From: Isoetes taiwanensis
Lineage: Eukaryota > Streptophyta > Lycopodiopsida > Isoetales > Isoetaceae
Assembly: GCA_021234155.1 (NCBI GenBank)
Contig: JAJEKV010000074.1
Coordinates: 3,804,877 to 3,868,876 of the forward strand
Reading direction: 5' to 3'
DNA length: 64,000 bases
The notes beneath the pieces were generated by a model. The model did not search any database, was not told where the DNA came from, and was given only the letters and a program-made list of their open reading frames with translations. The translations under genes and the position numbers were made by a program. Positions within the stretch are counted from its first letter, which is position 1; each line of letters starts with the position of its first letter. Below are positions 10,355 through 22,076 of this stretch, piece after piece.

Positions 10355-11974
10355 TGACGTTCCAAAGACAAGATACGGTCCCGGGACGATAATTGTCATC
10401 GTTCAAATCACGCAGCATACACGCCACTCCAACCGACGCGTTAATGCGTAGCCAGGTGAGTAGCCCTAGGGGGCAACTTGCTAGGTATGTGCATTTCTTA
10501 TTAATGTGCACATGCACATTTATTAAGGTGCACACACTTCCATGTGTGCACATTTAGGTGCACACATTTCCATGTAGGCACATTTGGCCACCTAGCCATT
10601 AAAGGCAAGTGGGCCCATTTCCAATTATCCCACATGCCTAAAGGGATAATTGGAAACCCTAAGCCCCAACCCTTGCCTATTTAAGTGAGGAGAACCCTAA
10701 CTTGCCCATTTTCGTTCCTAGGGGTTTTAGAGCTCTGCTTTGGGCCATTTTCTGAGTCAAACCGCCTCTGGGACTCCTCCTGAGAGAATGGCACCATTAG
10801 TTTCCCTTGATTCGCGGGGTCAAAGGGATGGTCGGAACTTCGGTCGAGGAGCAACTCATGGATCGGGGTATGTAGTCGATTTAATGGTCTAAACCGCTTT
10901 TCGGTCATTGTATCATGAGGGTTTAGCCTATTAAATCGCCTTTTAGCAGCTATCTAGATCTCTAGATGAGTAGATACCAGACTCTAACCAAAGAACCTAA
11001 CTCTATGATATAGATTAGATCTATGTTCTTTAGTTCTTCCGTGATGTATATGGATGATGTATCTACGTGAACTCCTTGTATTGGGAAGGGGGTAGAGACT
11101 TCAAGCTTGGTAGTAGATGCTCCTAGACTAGCCTCTCTAGCACACCATAGATTCGCCTCGGCACAAGAGCCACACCTGGTTGTGGGTGAAGGGCCGACCG
11201 GGCTTATAAGGAGGTTCGTGTTCGACTCTTGAACAATCCCTATGGTGTGTTAGTGCTACAGGGGATCATTGTGACTAGGTCCAATGGCTTGCCAACGCGT
11301 GTGGGCAAGGCATGGGCTCGACTGCCACGCGGGAGGTGGTGGATATGACCTTCCATTGAGTTCAGTTTAATACGGCAAAGTTGGCCCTCTAGTCACCTTG
11401 AGTAAACATGTAGATCTCGAGGGAGTGATCCCTACCGCCCCATCGGAACCGGGAGATGAAACCTGTGAATAGCCCTTTTGGCTATGCATCCGTGTGGGCT
11501 ACAGTCAGTCCCAACACTTTTCAGCCTACTCTGCAAAGTGTGTGCACAGGGGGCGGATGGAGGGACAACCCTATGCCATGTTCTTATGCTGCCCAAATCC
11601 ATTGCCATGAATTGGCATGCGCAATGAACTCACGGAGACCCAAGCCGTCGGTCATCCCTTTGAGTCTGAGCCTTGGGTAGGATTCCCTATGTGATGTGCT
11701 GATCTTTTGTCTATGCAGATATATGTGGAGGACCATCCTTCGTGATGGTCATATGATGTTGATGTATGTACTACCGACATGTATGTTCACGCCTCCGCAG
11801 CCTAGGTAGGCCCCGAGGGAGACAGGGTAAAAGGGACCCCTTCATTCTTCCCAATGGAACTCTTCAAGGTTGCAGTGATACGTGGAGGGCCCTATATTAG
11901 CATGGAGTCCGGTATGGGGATGAACTCACGTTTGTATACGGTGAGTGCACCGTATATGAGTAGGGGACGCTACA
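10355..11974 (+). repeat. 5' LTR of the LARD
   Basis: Starts TGACGTTCCAAAGAC and ends GGGGACGCTACA. Collinear with the right LTR over its whole length. Landmarks shared with the right LTR and with the LTR at 40.8 kb are CCCTAGGGGGCAACTT (10464 on), GGGCAAGGCATGGGCTCGAC (11303 on), the hairpin ATAGCC-CTTTT-GGCTAT (11469-11485) and the hairpin GACCATC...GATGGTC (11731-11750). U3, R and U5 cannot be set exactly; a TATA-like TATTTAAG at about 10678 suggests transcription starts near 10.7 kb. Confidence 0.88.
10676..10686 (+). promoter_or_regulatory. TATA-like box in the LARD 5' LTR
   Basis: CCTATTTAAGT resembles a plant TATA box (TATTTAA) and is followed within 40 bases by a conserved leader-like block (AACCCTAACTTGCCC). 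In the right LTR the matching site reads TATTTAGG, a weaker form. Promoter function is inferred from position only. Confidence 0.45.
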
Positions 11975-11976
11975 AA

Positions 11977-11994
11977 TGGTATCGTGAGCAATGT
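11977..11994 (+). promoter_or_regulatory. Primer-binding site of the LARD
   Basis: TGGTATCGTGAGCAATG starts two bases after the left LTR. It matches the start of the standard initiator-tRNA-Met complement TGGTATCAGAGC, with changes in the second half. The LTR at 40772-42773 has TGGTATCGAGCAATG in the same position, so the altered form is a family trait. Confidence 0.7.
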
Positions 11995-12218
11995 TCTTGG
12001 AGACCAAGAGCAAAAGCAATCGCCATGCTCCAGTAGAGTACTAACTTGATAGGATCCTCGAACCTGGGAAAGTGGGAAATTTTTTCTCATTTTTGTAGTT
12101 TATGCTAAGCTAGTAACGATTAAGTGGATTGGAATTTAATATTAGCACGATTAGGGTGAATTGGAACTTAATAAAACTAAAAAGAATGAGCTGGTAGGGA
12201 GGTCTCTGGATACCGTTC

Positions 12219-13640
12219 AATAACTAAACTTTAGTTTTGTGACGAGGCGCAAGCTGTGAGCCATTAGTTCAATAACTAATTAGTTCAATAACTAAACTTT
12301 AGTTTTACACGAGGCGCAAGTTGGGAGCCATTAGTTTTCGCGACGAGGCAGCCGGAGACATTGATGAGAACAAATTTTGAAAAGTTATAAAATTTAAAAA
12401 AGTAACTTGGTAATTCGAATCTTAGCCTAGATCTAGCTAGATTAGTCTAGTTTTTCAATCTCTTTGAACCATCTTAAAAGAATTCTCGCCGTAGCTTAGA
12501 ATTGAACCTCCCACCCATTGTGGTTGAACCCCCCAAACCCCCCAAACAACCACCGAGGGCTGGGCATCGTTTATGCTTGAATTATAATTTTAATTAGATT
12601 TAAGCTTTAATAATGTTAGATAATATTAATGGCTAAGCCTTAGATTTAGAACCAAGGCCCTTAAGCTAGATAGAGACAAAGATCTCGATAGACACCAGGA
12701 TCTGGGTGATCGACATGATGCGCACCAAACGCACCGCCGACTTTTCGACAAGGCGAAACAGCCAGAGGCCAAGGAGGCCGAAGGAAACAAGAAGAGGAGA
12801 GGACAGAAGAGCGGGAGGCCAAGGCTCAAAAAGCAACAGAGCGCAGAGTTTGGTCCAACATTTTGAAGACTCAACACCGCTGTTTCATGCGGCGAGTAAC
12901 CCTCATGAGGGAAGGCATGTAATTAGCTAGTTTAATTAGGGAGATCCCTTTGAGATATGTTTGTAAATAATCAATAATTTTGTTAATACATGATAATTTT
13001 GAGTAGTTTATGTGTCAAATCTTGCTTAATTAGGACGAGTTAGCAAGTAGTAGTTTTTTTATTTTAGTAAAATAGGATACTCGCATAAAAAAGTGTGATG
13101 TCTCCCGCTACCGGGTCGCAAAACAAAAAGTTAGTTTTGAAGCGAGGAATTAAAGCCGTGAGACCTGCCCAAACTTGACCAAAACAGCTCCAATTGACCC
13201 AATAAGGGGTCGATTCTTAATTTGATGAGCCCATCACCCTTACACCATTAGTTTACCCAAATTAGACACCTTTGATCTAAAATGAGATCGATGTCTCCGC
13301 GGCTACCGGGTCGCAAAACAAAAGTTAGTTTTGAGCGGCGCAACTCGCGGAGACCTCTTACCATTTCTTCACCAGACTTGTCAAAGTCACCTTCAACCTA
13401 CCGTGATAGCATCTTTTAGGTAACCTAGCCTTGTTCAAGCATTTCATACCTAGACCATGTCCAAACTAGACCAAAACATCTCCAAATTGACAAGTAAGGG
13501 GTCCATTCTCGCCTAACTCGATGAGACTAGCATGATTTGACCCTTAGATCACCCAAATTGGACACGTTTAACCCAATCCATAGTAATAAAACCATACTGC
13601 GCCTGGTCAAAGAACTAAACTTTAGTTTTTGAGCAGTGGG
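12219..13640 (+). repeat. Recurring dyad box ACTAAACTTTAGTTTT in the LARD interior
   Basis: A block with the dyad AAACTTTAGTTT, followed by GCGACGAGG / GGCGCAA and often GTGAGACC, recurs at about 12219, 12280, 12330 (partial), 13120 (AAAGTTAGTTTTGA), 13310 and 13610. At 13105 and 13295 it is preceded by CTACCGGGTCGCAAAACA. The spacing (roughly 60 to 300 bases) is irregular, so these are degenerate duplicated modules rather than a clean tandem array. The function is unknown. Confidence 0.6.
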
Positions 13641-16600
13641 CGCAACCTCGTGAGACCTCCAAACTTTGAACCTCCATAACTTGAGCTACAGAGTCTCCAA
13701 ATCGTCTCAAAATTGCTGCAATAGGACCATTAGATAGCCTAGAATCCATTCATGACCTCAAATTAGGCTAGAAATGTCAAACCCTAGCCCAAATTGACCA
13801 AAATTGCCCAAACCCTTGAATTGTTTTTCCAAACCAGTAGTTTGTTTGTAGATAGAAGCCTACCCCATTAGTAGCTCAAGAAGTATTGCTCTCAAGCTGA
13901 TACCTTACTCCTAGATAGAAGTGCCCAAGAACACCCCTTTGTTATAGTCATCTAGACCTCAAGATAGCAACACAAGTCCAACTCAACTGGGTACACACCA
14001 CCGGCCATGCCAAAGGCATAAACCTTGACCTAATTCCTGTCCTTCTAATAGAGTTTGACTTATATAGCCGCCACATTGACACCTCCCTATTGCCGTGGTA
14101 CCTAGAAAGAAGCTAGAGTCTAGAACCACCAAGCCGCTCCATGTAGAGATTGGACTCCCCCAAACCAACTTTGTTAGGACCTTAGGGTATGCTCAAACAT
14201 CATGGAGGTTTTGTAAAACAACCTCATTTCATGCCATACCACACGCCCTAATATCCATAGACTTGTAGATTATAGATATGCTCCAAAGAATGCCGCCGAG
14301 CCACCTTGCTTGCTTATAGAGCCCACGTTGTAGGAGAGCCCTTCAAGTAGACCTTAGACTCCAGGGAAACACGAAGGTTGAGCCAAGGACGGGGCCAGAG
14401 CCACAGACGAGAGCTAAGGGCGCAAACTTGAAGACATCAAGGTCCCAAACCAATGCACAAACAGATAAGGAGAGGAGACCGAAAAGGCATCTCCAAAGAG
14501 GGGAAGCACAACGACAAACACCTCAACCGACAAACGAGTAGAACAGACACCACCGACCTATCATCAATCTCCATCAAATGGGAAGAATATTGGTAACCAA
14601 CAAGACCAAGAATGTTCTAGATGTCAACCTCCGCCACCACGCCCACGAAGCTCACATCGAAGAGGATCTCAACGCCTTCCACCAACCTCGACGTTATCAT
14701 GAGTTTCAAATGGAAGAACGCGAGACAACAAAATACAGGTACACAAAAAGAAGATGTTAGGCATCGATGCCGCTAGCATCACGAAGCTAGCCGAGGGCAT
14801 AATCTTCCGCCGAGGAGACAACTCATGGCCACACAGAGCCGCGATAGAAACCGGAGGGAAGATCACCACCTTGCAGCCCAAAGCAGCCAATGCGCAACGC
14901 CAACAAAAGGAGTAAAACCAAGCTAGGCAACCACAAAGCACCTAAGGGCGACCAAGATGAGCCTCCCACCTCCCTTTGCACTGCCAGGAGAACTTTCACC
15001 TGGCTCCAAAAAGGTAGGAGACCATGAGAGGGAGGAGACGATATCAAGGAACATTTCCACTCAAGGCCCCAGATATCAGCATTAGGGCAAGACCAAGGAG
15101 GAGAATATTCGCCAAAACAGAATTCCGACCCGTGAACACCTAGAAACCAAAGGAAGGACGGTTTTACTACGCCAGCCAAGGAGTGCATCAATGGTTAGGA
15201 CCCAAAGGACGGAGGAGTATAACTCCAGCCGCCAGTACAAATCACGCAAAGGCTTACCGTATGAGCTATGATAGGGCAATGGAGATGACCACACTTCCAG
15301 GCATGTGAGAGCCACTTAATGAAGCAAAGCCCAAGCAACAGAGTCGTGACCGTAAATTCAACCCTGGGGGAATGACAATGCCTCGCCACCGACCATTCAT
15401 CTCGAGTCAAGACATTCAAGAATGCCCGATCGCAATGCCGTGTGACCCTACTCAAGCTCGATCAATGGCAACGCAAATCAGCAATCTTGCAACCATATTA
15501 ACCGCATGTAGGGACGTGATGGGTTACCGCATTCCTCACGATTTAACTTACACAATAAGGAGGAGCATTTTTTCAAGGATCACATCGACGAACACCTGCC
15601 TCGCGAACTTGAGGTGATCAGCTCGATCGCACATAAAGCTCAACAATAGTAGCAGCATCTCAAGGAATCTCCGAGTCAACCGTAACAAAGAAGATGCAAA
15701 GAAAAACCGAAGGATCAAACGCGATCGAGGAAGGGAAACCTAAAGGAGTATAAATAATTAGGTAGATCTTCGAAGTTGTTTTGCAAAAGTGGATGAATTA
15801 AAATCCCAATGTAAATGCGATATGTCTATTGTATATCTAGGGTGTCCACATATAGTGGAGAAACATGAGTTTAGGAGTCATGTTTTACTTGATTTAGGCT
15901 TTAGATCAGAAGCTCCCTTCACTTCGACTACCAAAGGAGCAAGCAAGGAAGCACAACCATAGCCCAAGATCAAAATGGAAGAGCAAGCACGAGGGAGAAA
16001 CCACCGGAGCCCAAGCAAAACCTTCGACTCCAAACACTTCGAACTGCCCTCAAGTAGAAGACCGCCATTCACCCAATGTTAGAATAAGAGACAACACCAA
16101 TCATCATGTCAAGATCATCAACGCCGACACTGTGACATCGCCGATGCAACACTACCTCTTGTAGCAAAGGGAAAGACTCTGACTAACTTATGACATGAGT
16201 GGCCTCAACAATGGAAGGAGGAACACCCACATCAACGAGCCAACTAAGAAGGCAACATCTCGACGCACTCATAATCCCACCTTGTGGTAATATAGGTGAT
16301 GCGCTATGACACGCGGTATTAGATGGAGATGCACTTACAAAGGCACCGCGATGAGGAGACATGCCTTCAACAACTAGGTGATGGGTCACGATACTCCTAC
16401 CAAGAATTAGAAGAGAAGAAGCTTCCATCATATCTCTCCCACATGTGGCACGCCAAACGCCCAAGGTAGAAGCATTCGACCTTTAACCACAAGGATAGCA
16501 ATCAAGCACCTTCGCAAAAAAAGAGAGTTCAAGATAATAGCCGCTATTCAACCACAAGAGTATATCTAAGGCAGGTACTTCTTCAACTCAAGGGTCAAGC

Positions 16601-17600
16601 CGCGGTAGATAAGGATCCATCATCCCACAACGAGCCATCAGGAGGAAGAGCCATGAAGCTTTACTGCTTGAGAGAGGCCGACATGCATAGAGAGACAAAA
16701 GGTCGAATGAAAGCCGAGAAGTGCTAGCAACCGACTTCTTCCACGAGCCCCTAGAGGCAATGTGAGGATCAAAACCGACGAAGCACAATCAAAGTCACCG
16801 GAGGGTACCTCAAGACAAGAAGACTAAGATAGCATGGTGGAACGTGACAATGTCCAAGCCATGGATCGAGGGGAGCAAACAAGGAAGATTAGAAGCTCGA
16901 TGGAGAAGCATCTAGGCGAGGCGAAGCCGATGACTTGCAATAACGGACTTGCATGCAACTTGGTGAACCCAAGGATGGACGATTCAAAGAACAATCGCTA
17001 AGAAGAGAACAACTCCAGAGGAGTATAGCCAAAGGAATCGCAAGACGCCCCCTCAAGAGACGCTCCAAATAGCTCCAAGTATCATGAAGGAAGAACAATT
17101 ACCGCCCGAGAACGGGATCGAAGCAGATCAAATGTCAAAGCATCAACGACAAGCACACCTTTAGTTGGAATGTGATGCAAAGCGTTGTGCCATAGCCGAT
17201 AAACATCGAGGGCCCAAGCATATCAACAAGTTACCCCGAGTATGAGCCGACGACAAATAGAAGGATATAGATCATCAACACCATTGCACCGGAGGAACAC
17301 CGATGACATCCGGCAAGGAGTAGGTGTGCAACTTGAAGGGAGGCACAAGGGAGACCTAATAGCTCTAGTAGTAATTCTAACTATGTGCTATATGTTTTGT
17401 ATGTATAGTTCCCTTTGTTATTCCTTCCCTCCCATAGCGTAAATGTATAAAAGGAAGAGATGTCATGCAAGTTGGTGGGTGAAGCAATCAACACGATAAC
17501 GACAAGAGGACTCACATATATGAGACATCGATGGAGTCGAAGACATCGACAGTCGCCTTTTAGCCGCCAAGACAAAAAAGTTCAAGATGAAAGATCTTTT
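12660..17600 (+). other. GC-richer, non-coding core of the LARD
   Basis: Base composition rises compared with the flanks, and all six frames contain short open stretches (for example 14578-14760 plus and 14669-15455 minus). None exceeds about 120 codons or shows a retroelement domain. The plus strand is rich in codon-like words such as AAGACC, GAGGAG and CATCGA, so this could be a decayed coding region or captured DNA, but no product can be recognised. Confidence 0.45.
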
Positions 17601-19857
17601 TCAACGGCGCCACCTTCGTGCTTTTGAAAAGCGGCATGGAAGATTTCAAGTGATCAACTACACCATCAAGCAATGCGAGGCTTTAACGAACAAAGTCAAC
17701 CTACATCAAGGAGACCAAGTATCGAGCGATTTCTAAGAACGCTACCTTGCTACTTCAAGCAGTAACGAGTGGATGAGCTTCTAGCAAGCTCACATCTAAG
17801 GCCATGGGGCCTAGTAGGTTAATGTATGGACGGTAACATCCATATTGGGATTAGAAGGCATTCCAGATATTCTGGGCTAAAGGATTGCCCCAATATTGAG
17901 CTAAGCGTCAAGGATTGGGAAGGAAATGCATAGGAGTAACTATAATTATACACGATTGTTAACAGACATCCAACGTATTGAAACCACTTGGTGAGATTGA
18001 TCTCCGCAATCATTACTAGGATAATTGTTAACCATGTATAAATCTAGTACCTCCAAAGAATAATCCAACCGAAAGAAAAGAAGTAATCTAACAAGTCCGG
18101 CCAACTTGTTACGATGACATCAATTCGATTGGTAGGAATATTCCAAGAGCTAAATAACTAAGAAAGGGGAATTTCTAGAATATAAAAGAATAATACATGT
18201 AAGGTACATCTAAAATAAGAATTATAGTAATCAAATAGTCTTTTGGGACAAAAGGAATTGTCATGATGACAAAACCTTGTGGTTTAAGAATTGTTCTAAC
18301 TAAGTAGGTAACCCATAGCTATATTGAAATAAATAATAACATAATATGTGTATCCATCTTAGATGGTTATATATGTTAGCTAAGGCTAGTAAATTAATGT
18401 GCCAAGTAAGAAGCATATAACCTCTTAAGGGGAGAATAGATATGATGTTGTGTACAACGTCATTGAAGGGGTGCAGGACCATTTTCTTTGAAGAAAGTGG
18501 GAGGGCTCAATCTTATGATTGAACGTGATTTTGCATCGAATTGATTGACCAGAATAGAGTTCACTCCGCAAGAATGGCCGGGCGAATAGAGCGTAAGATA
18601 GATAGATAGATAGCTCAGAGGTCTTCAACGCGGCGAGACCGACGCAAAGAGCTATCTACACCAATGAAGTGGAGCAAAAACTATGGGGCAATGCAACCAC
18701 CAAGTCATCTCCAAATTACCGACGCCGGCTCAATGGGTGGATGCATTCTAGCCTAGGTAAGGGCATTTATGCATTATAAGTTTTAATGTGTCTTATAAAT
18801 AAGTTAAAATAGATCCTAATAATTGCATGGAATTACATCAGACGTATATGTATCACACGGAAATAAGTTAAATAACAACGATAATGTGAGGTAGCATGTT
18901 AATTAATCCTTCATAGGATGCAATTCCTTCCAAGGATAGCCATATGACCTTGGGGTCCTTATAAAAATAGATAGAGAATAGAATTCAAATATACTTAAGT
19001 GCATCTTAGGGATATACTCCAAGGGTAATGCAGAACCCAAGGAAGAGAATAAGCACATCTAATTCTTGTGTATGATAATTAAAACCTTGTCTATGTAACA
19101 ATAGGTCTAAATCGTGGTTATTGTTCAAATAATCGCGATCTAAAAAGTCAAGTAAATATTGCAAAGCTTAGAGTAAATATAATTGTACTATCCAAGTAAT
19201 GTATCCGATACTATGATAATGTTAATTCATAAATATACCTAGGGTAATTATGTTAATCACATGCATTAAAGGAGCCAAAGAAAATCGCCTGTGCATGTCG
19301 CTTGTGTGTAGATTAAATGCTTGTATAGTTAAGATTAATCTACGATGCAACCTATGCTAGGGTAGGGGCGCATGTTGTCGGCGATGAGACCACTACAGTG
19401 TGATCTCTAGGGCGTGGTGTAATGTCAATGTAGGCATGACCGCTTCCGCTTGGACGAGTGGAAGGTAGATTAGAAAGTCTACTTTGTCCCACTAAGTAGA
19501 CGACCTCTAGAGAAAGGAGGTCATTCAGAATGCATTGTTAGGAAAGGCACCTTTAGCCCCATATATGCTTTGATAGGAGGAATCTATCCTTCACGCCCCC
19601 ACGCTGAAGGATATCCTCCACGCTGGGCAACTAGAGGTGTAGGCATGAGCGCATATAGGCATATAGGCTACTGCTCCACGGGCCATAATGGAAGATTCAC
19701 CTCTTCCCACGCCGGGAGATTAGCCATGCATCCATGTAGATAGGTGGGGTGGTCACCATATAACCAAAATTTTATTAATAATTAAAATAGTAATAACGAG
19801 GGTCGAACCGCAGCCAATAGAGCGCCCCCGAGGGCAAGGAGGTCGAAGATGAAAAAC

Positions 19858-20385
19858 TTGCAAACACAAATTTAGTCATAATGTGTTGCAAGGGATGAAG
19901 AGTACCTTAAAAGTGTAAATTTTGTATGAAATTGATAAACTTTTGATAAACTTAAATGTTGTGTTAAGTAAGGTTAATAATTACCCTATGAGATTGTTAT
20001 GAAGTGATAAGTTAATTGGGTAATGAAATAGTACAAAGAATGTCTTAAACATTACCTTAGAGTAATTCTAATAATTAAGATAGTAAGTATGTAATTATAG
20101 ATATTGTAAAATTAATGCAAGATTTTACAGTGTAGGAGATTGCAACACAAATTTTGTTGGAATGTGTTGCAAGGAATGAAGAGTACCTTAAATAATAATT
20201 GTATATGAAAGTGTTAGATTGTGATAAACTAAATGTTATAATAACGAGGACCATAAGTACCCCCGCTTAATAGAAGTTACGAACTGACAAGCTATTTGAT
20301 AATGTAATGGCGAATAATAATTTAAAAAATATTATCTTAAGGTAATCTTAATAAATGTGTAAGTATAATAGTAGTATATCGTATG
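19858..20385 (+). repeat. Tandem duplication of ~283 bp near the LARD 3' end
   Basis: The phrase CACAAATTT...AATGTGTTGCAAGG-ATGAAGAGTACC occurs at about 19866 and again at about 20148. The following AT-rich text (TGATAAACT...AAATGTT, then CCTTA-GGTAAT-TTAATAA) is also repeated in order. The second copy ends shortly before the polypurine tract. Confidence 0.8.
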
Positions 20386-20458
20386 CATCGCTGATTGCAA
20401 AAGTTAGGAAGATTCCAAGGTGTGGAGACTCCACGGCGCCGCGGACAAAGATCATTTC

Positions 20459-20471
20459 AAGGTGGGGAGAA
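20459..20471 (+). promoter_or_regulatory. Polypurine tract of the LARD
   Basis: AAGGTGGGGAGAA directly precedes the TGACGTTC start of the right LTR: twelve of thirteen bases are purines, with one T. This is the expected position and composition for plus-strand priming. Confidence 0.8.
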
Positions 20472-22071
20472 TGACGTTCAACGACAAAGATACGGTCCCG
20501 TGACGATAATCGCATGGGTTCCTCGCCACGCCGCATACGCCACTCCAACCGACGCACGCCAACGTAGCTGTGTGAGTAGCCCTAGGGGGCAACTTGCTAG
20601 GTATGTGCATTTTTATTAATGTGCACATGCACATTTATTAATGTGCACATTTCCATGTGGGCACATTTAGGTGCACACATTTCCATGTAGGCACATTTGG
20701 CCACCTAGCCATTAAAGGCAGGCCCATTTCCAATTATCCCACATGCCTAAAGGGATAATTGGAAACCCTAAGCCCCAACCCTTGCCTATTTAGGTAGGAG
20801 AACCCTAACTTGCCCATTTTCGCTCCTAGGGTTTTAGAGCCTGCTTTGGCCGCCTCTGAGTCAAAACCGCCTCCCTGACCCCGCTCGAGAGAATGGCACC
20901 ATTAGTTTCCCTTGATTCGAGCAACAAGAGGGGATGGCTCTAACTCGTGTCAGGAGGAGCAACTCATGGATGGGGAGATGTAGTCCATTTAATGGTCTAA
21001 ACCGCTTTCCAGCCATTGTATCAAAGAGGTTTAGCCTATTAAATCGCCTTTTTAGCAGCCATCTAGATCTCTAGATGAGTAGGAAGCATTCTAACCAAAG
21101 AACCTAACTCTATGATATAGATTAGATCTATGTTCTTTAGTTCCCTCGTGATGTATATGGATGATGTATCTCGTCGCAGAACCCTTTGTATTGGGAAGGG
21201 GGTAGAGACTTCAAGCTTGGTAGTAGATGCTCCTAGAGTAGCCTCCCAGCACACCATAGATTCGGCCTGCACAAGAGCCACACCTGGTTGTGGGTGAAGG
21301 GGCCAGATCGGCTTATAAGGAGGTTCGTGTTCCCACTTTTGAACAATCCCTATGGTGTGTTAGTGCTACTGGGATCATTGTGACTAGGTCCAATGGCTCG
21401 ACCAAGGATAAGTGGGCAAGGCATGGGCTCGACACCGTGAGGTGGTGGATATGACCTTCCACCTGAGTTCAAGCAAAACACGGGCAAAGGCCCTCTAGTC
21501 ACCTTGAGGAAAGCATGTAGATACGGAGGGAGTGATCCCACCGCCCCATCGGAAGGGGAGATGAAAATGTGAATAGCCCTTTGGCTATGCATCCCGGGCT
21601 ATAACGTTAGGTCCCAACACTTTCACAATTTATTCTAAAGTGTGCACAGGAGGGGCTGATGGAGTGGGACAATTGAATGGCCATAGTTCTTATGGCCCAA
21701 ATCCATTGCCATGAATTTTATTGCATCTGAATGAACTCGAGACCTGGGAATATACCATCCCTTTGAGTCCGAGCCTTGGTAGGATTCCCATATGTGATTT
21801 GCTGATTTTTATCATATGCAGATATGTGATGGACCATCCTTCCAGGATGGTCATATGATGTTGATGTATGTACCATCGACATGTATGTTCAAAAGCTAGG
21901 TCTGATGAGAGGGAGACAGGTAAAGGACCCCTTCATTCTTCCCAATCGGAACTCTTCAAGGTTGAAAAGGATAATGGGAGGGCCCTATATTAGCATGGAG
22001 CTGGTATGGGGATGACCTCCTCGCTTGTATACCTGCGGAGTGCACCCGGACATGACAAGGGGACGCAAACA
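20472..22071 (+). repeat. 3' LTR of the LARD
   Basis: Starts TGACGTTCAACGAC and ends GGGGACGCAAACA, followed by the TGCTT duplication. It matches the left LTR throughout but with many short block differences. Several are small garbled patches at GC-rich spots (for example around 20870, 21170 and 21600) rather than single substitutions. The hairpin at 21832-21852 (GACCATCCT-TCC-AGGATGGTC) has a longer stem than its left-LTR counterpart. Confidence 0.88.
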
Positions 22072-22076
22072 TGCTT
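22072..22076 (+). repeat. Target-site duplication TGCTT (right)
   Basis: Matches 10350-10354 exactly and directly abuts the right LTR end. Confidence 0.85.

Larger units (their letters stand above)
10355..22071 (+). mobile_element. Complete non-autonomous LTR retrotransposon (LARD type), 11.7 kb
   Basis: Two direct repeats of about 1.6 kb (10355-11974 and 20472-22071) begin TGACGTTC and end in CA. They are flanked by the 5-bp duplication TGCTT, with a tRNA-Met-type primer site just inside the left LTR and a purine tract just before the right one. The 8.5-kb interior has no frame above about 120 codons and no gag, protease, integrase or reverse-transcriptase motif on either strand. This fits a large retrotransposon derivative that depends on another element's proteins. 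The LTRs differ visibly at many sites, so the insertion is not recent. It inserted beside the RRM-gene remnant. A third, more diverged LTR of the same family lies at 40772-42773. Confidence 0.88.

Noticed and set aside
10450-10462. CAGGTGAGT splice-donor consensus in the LARD 5' LTR
   Set aside because: It lies upstream of the likely TATA box and is changed in the other LTR, so a role in element splicing is not supported.
14669-15455. Overlapping minus-strand frames inside the LARD
   Set aside because: Trp/Leu/Ser-rich mirror frames of GC-richer non-coding DNA. No retroelement or host domain could be read.
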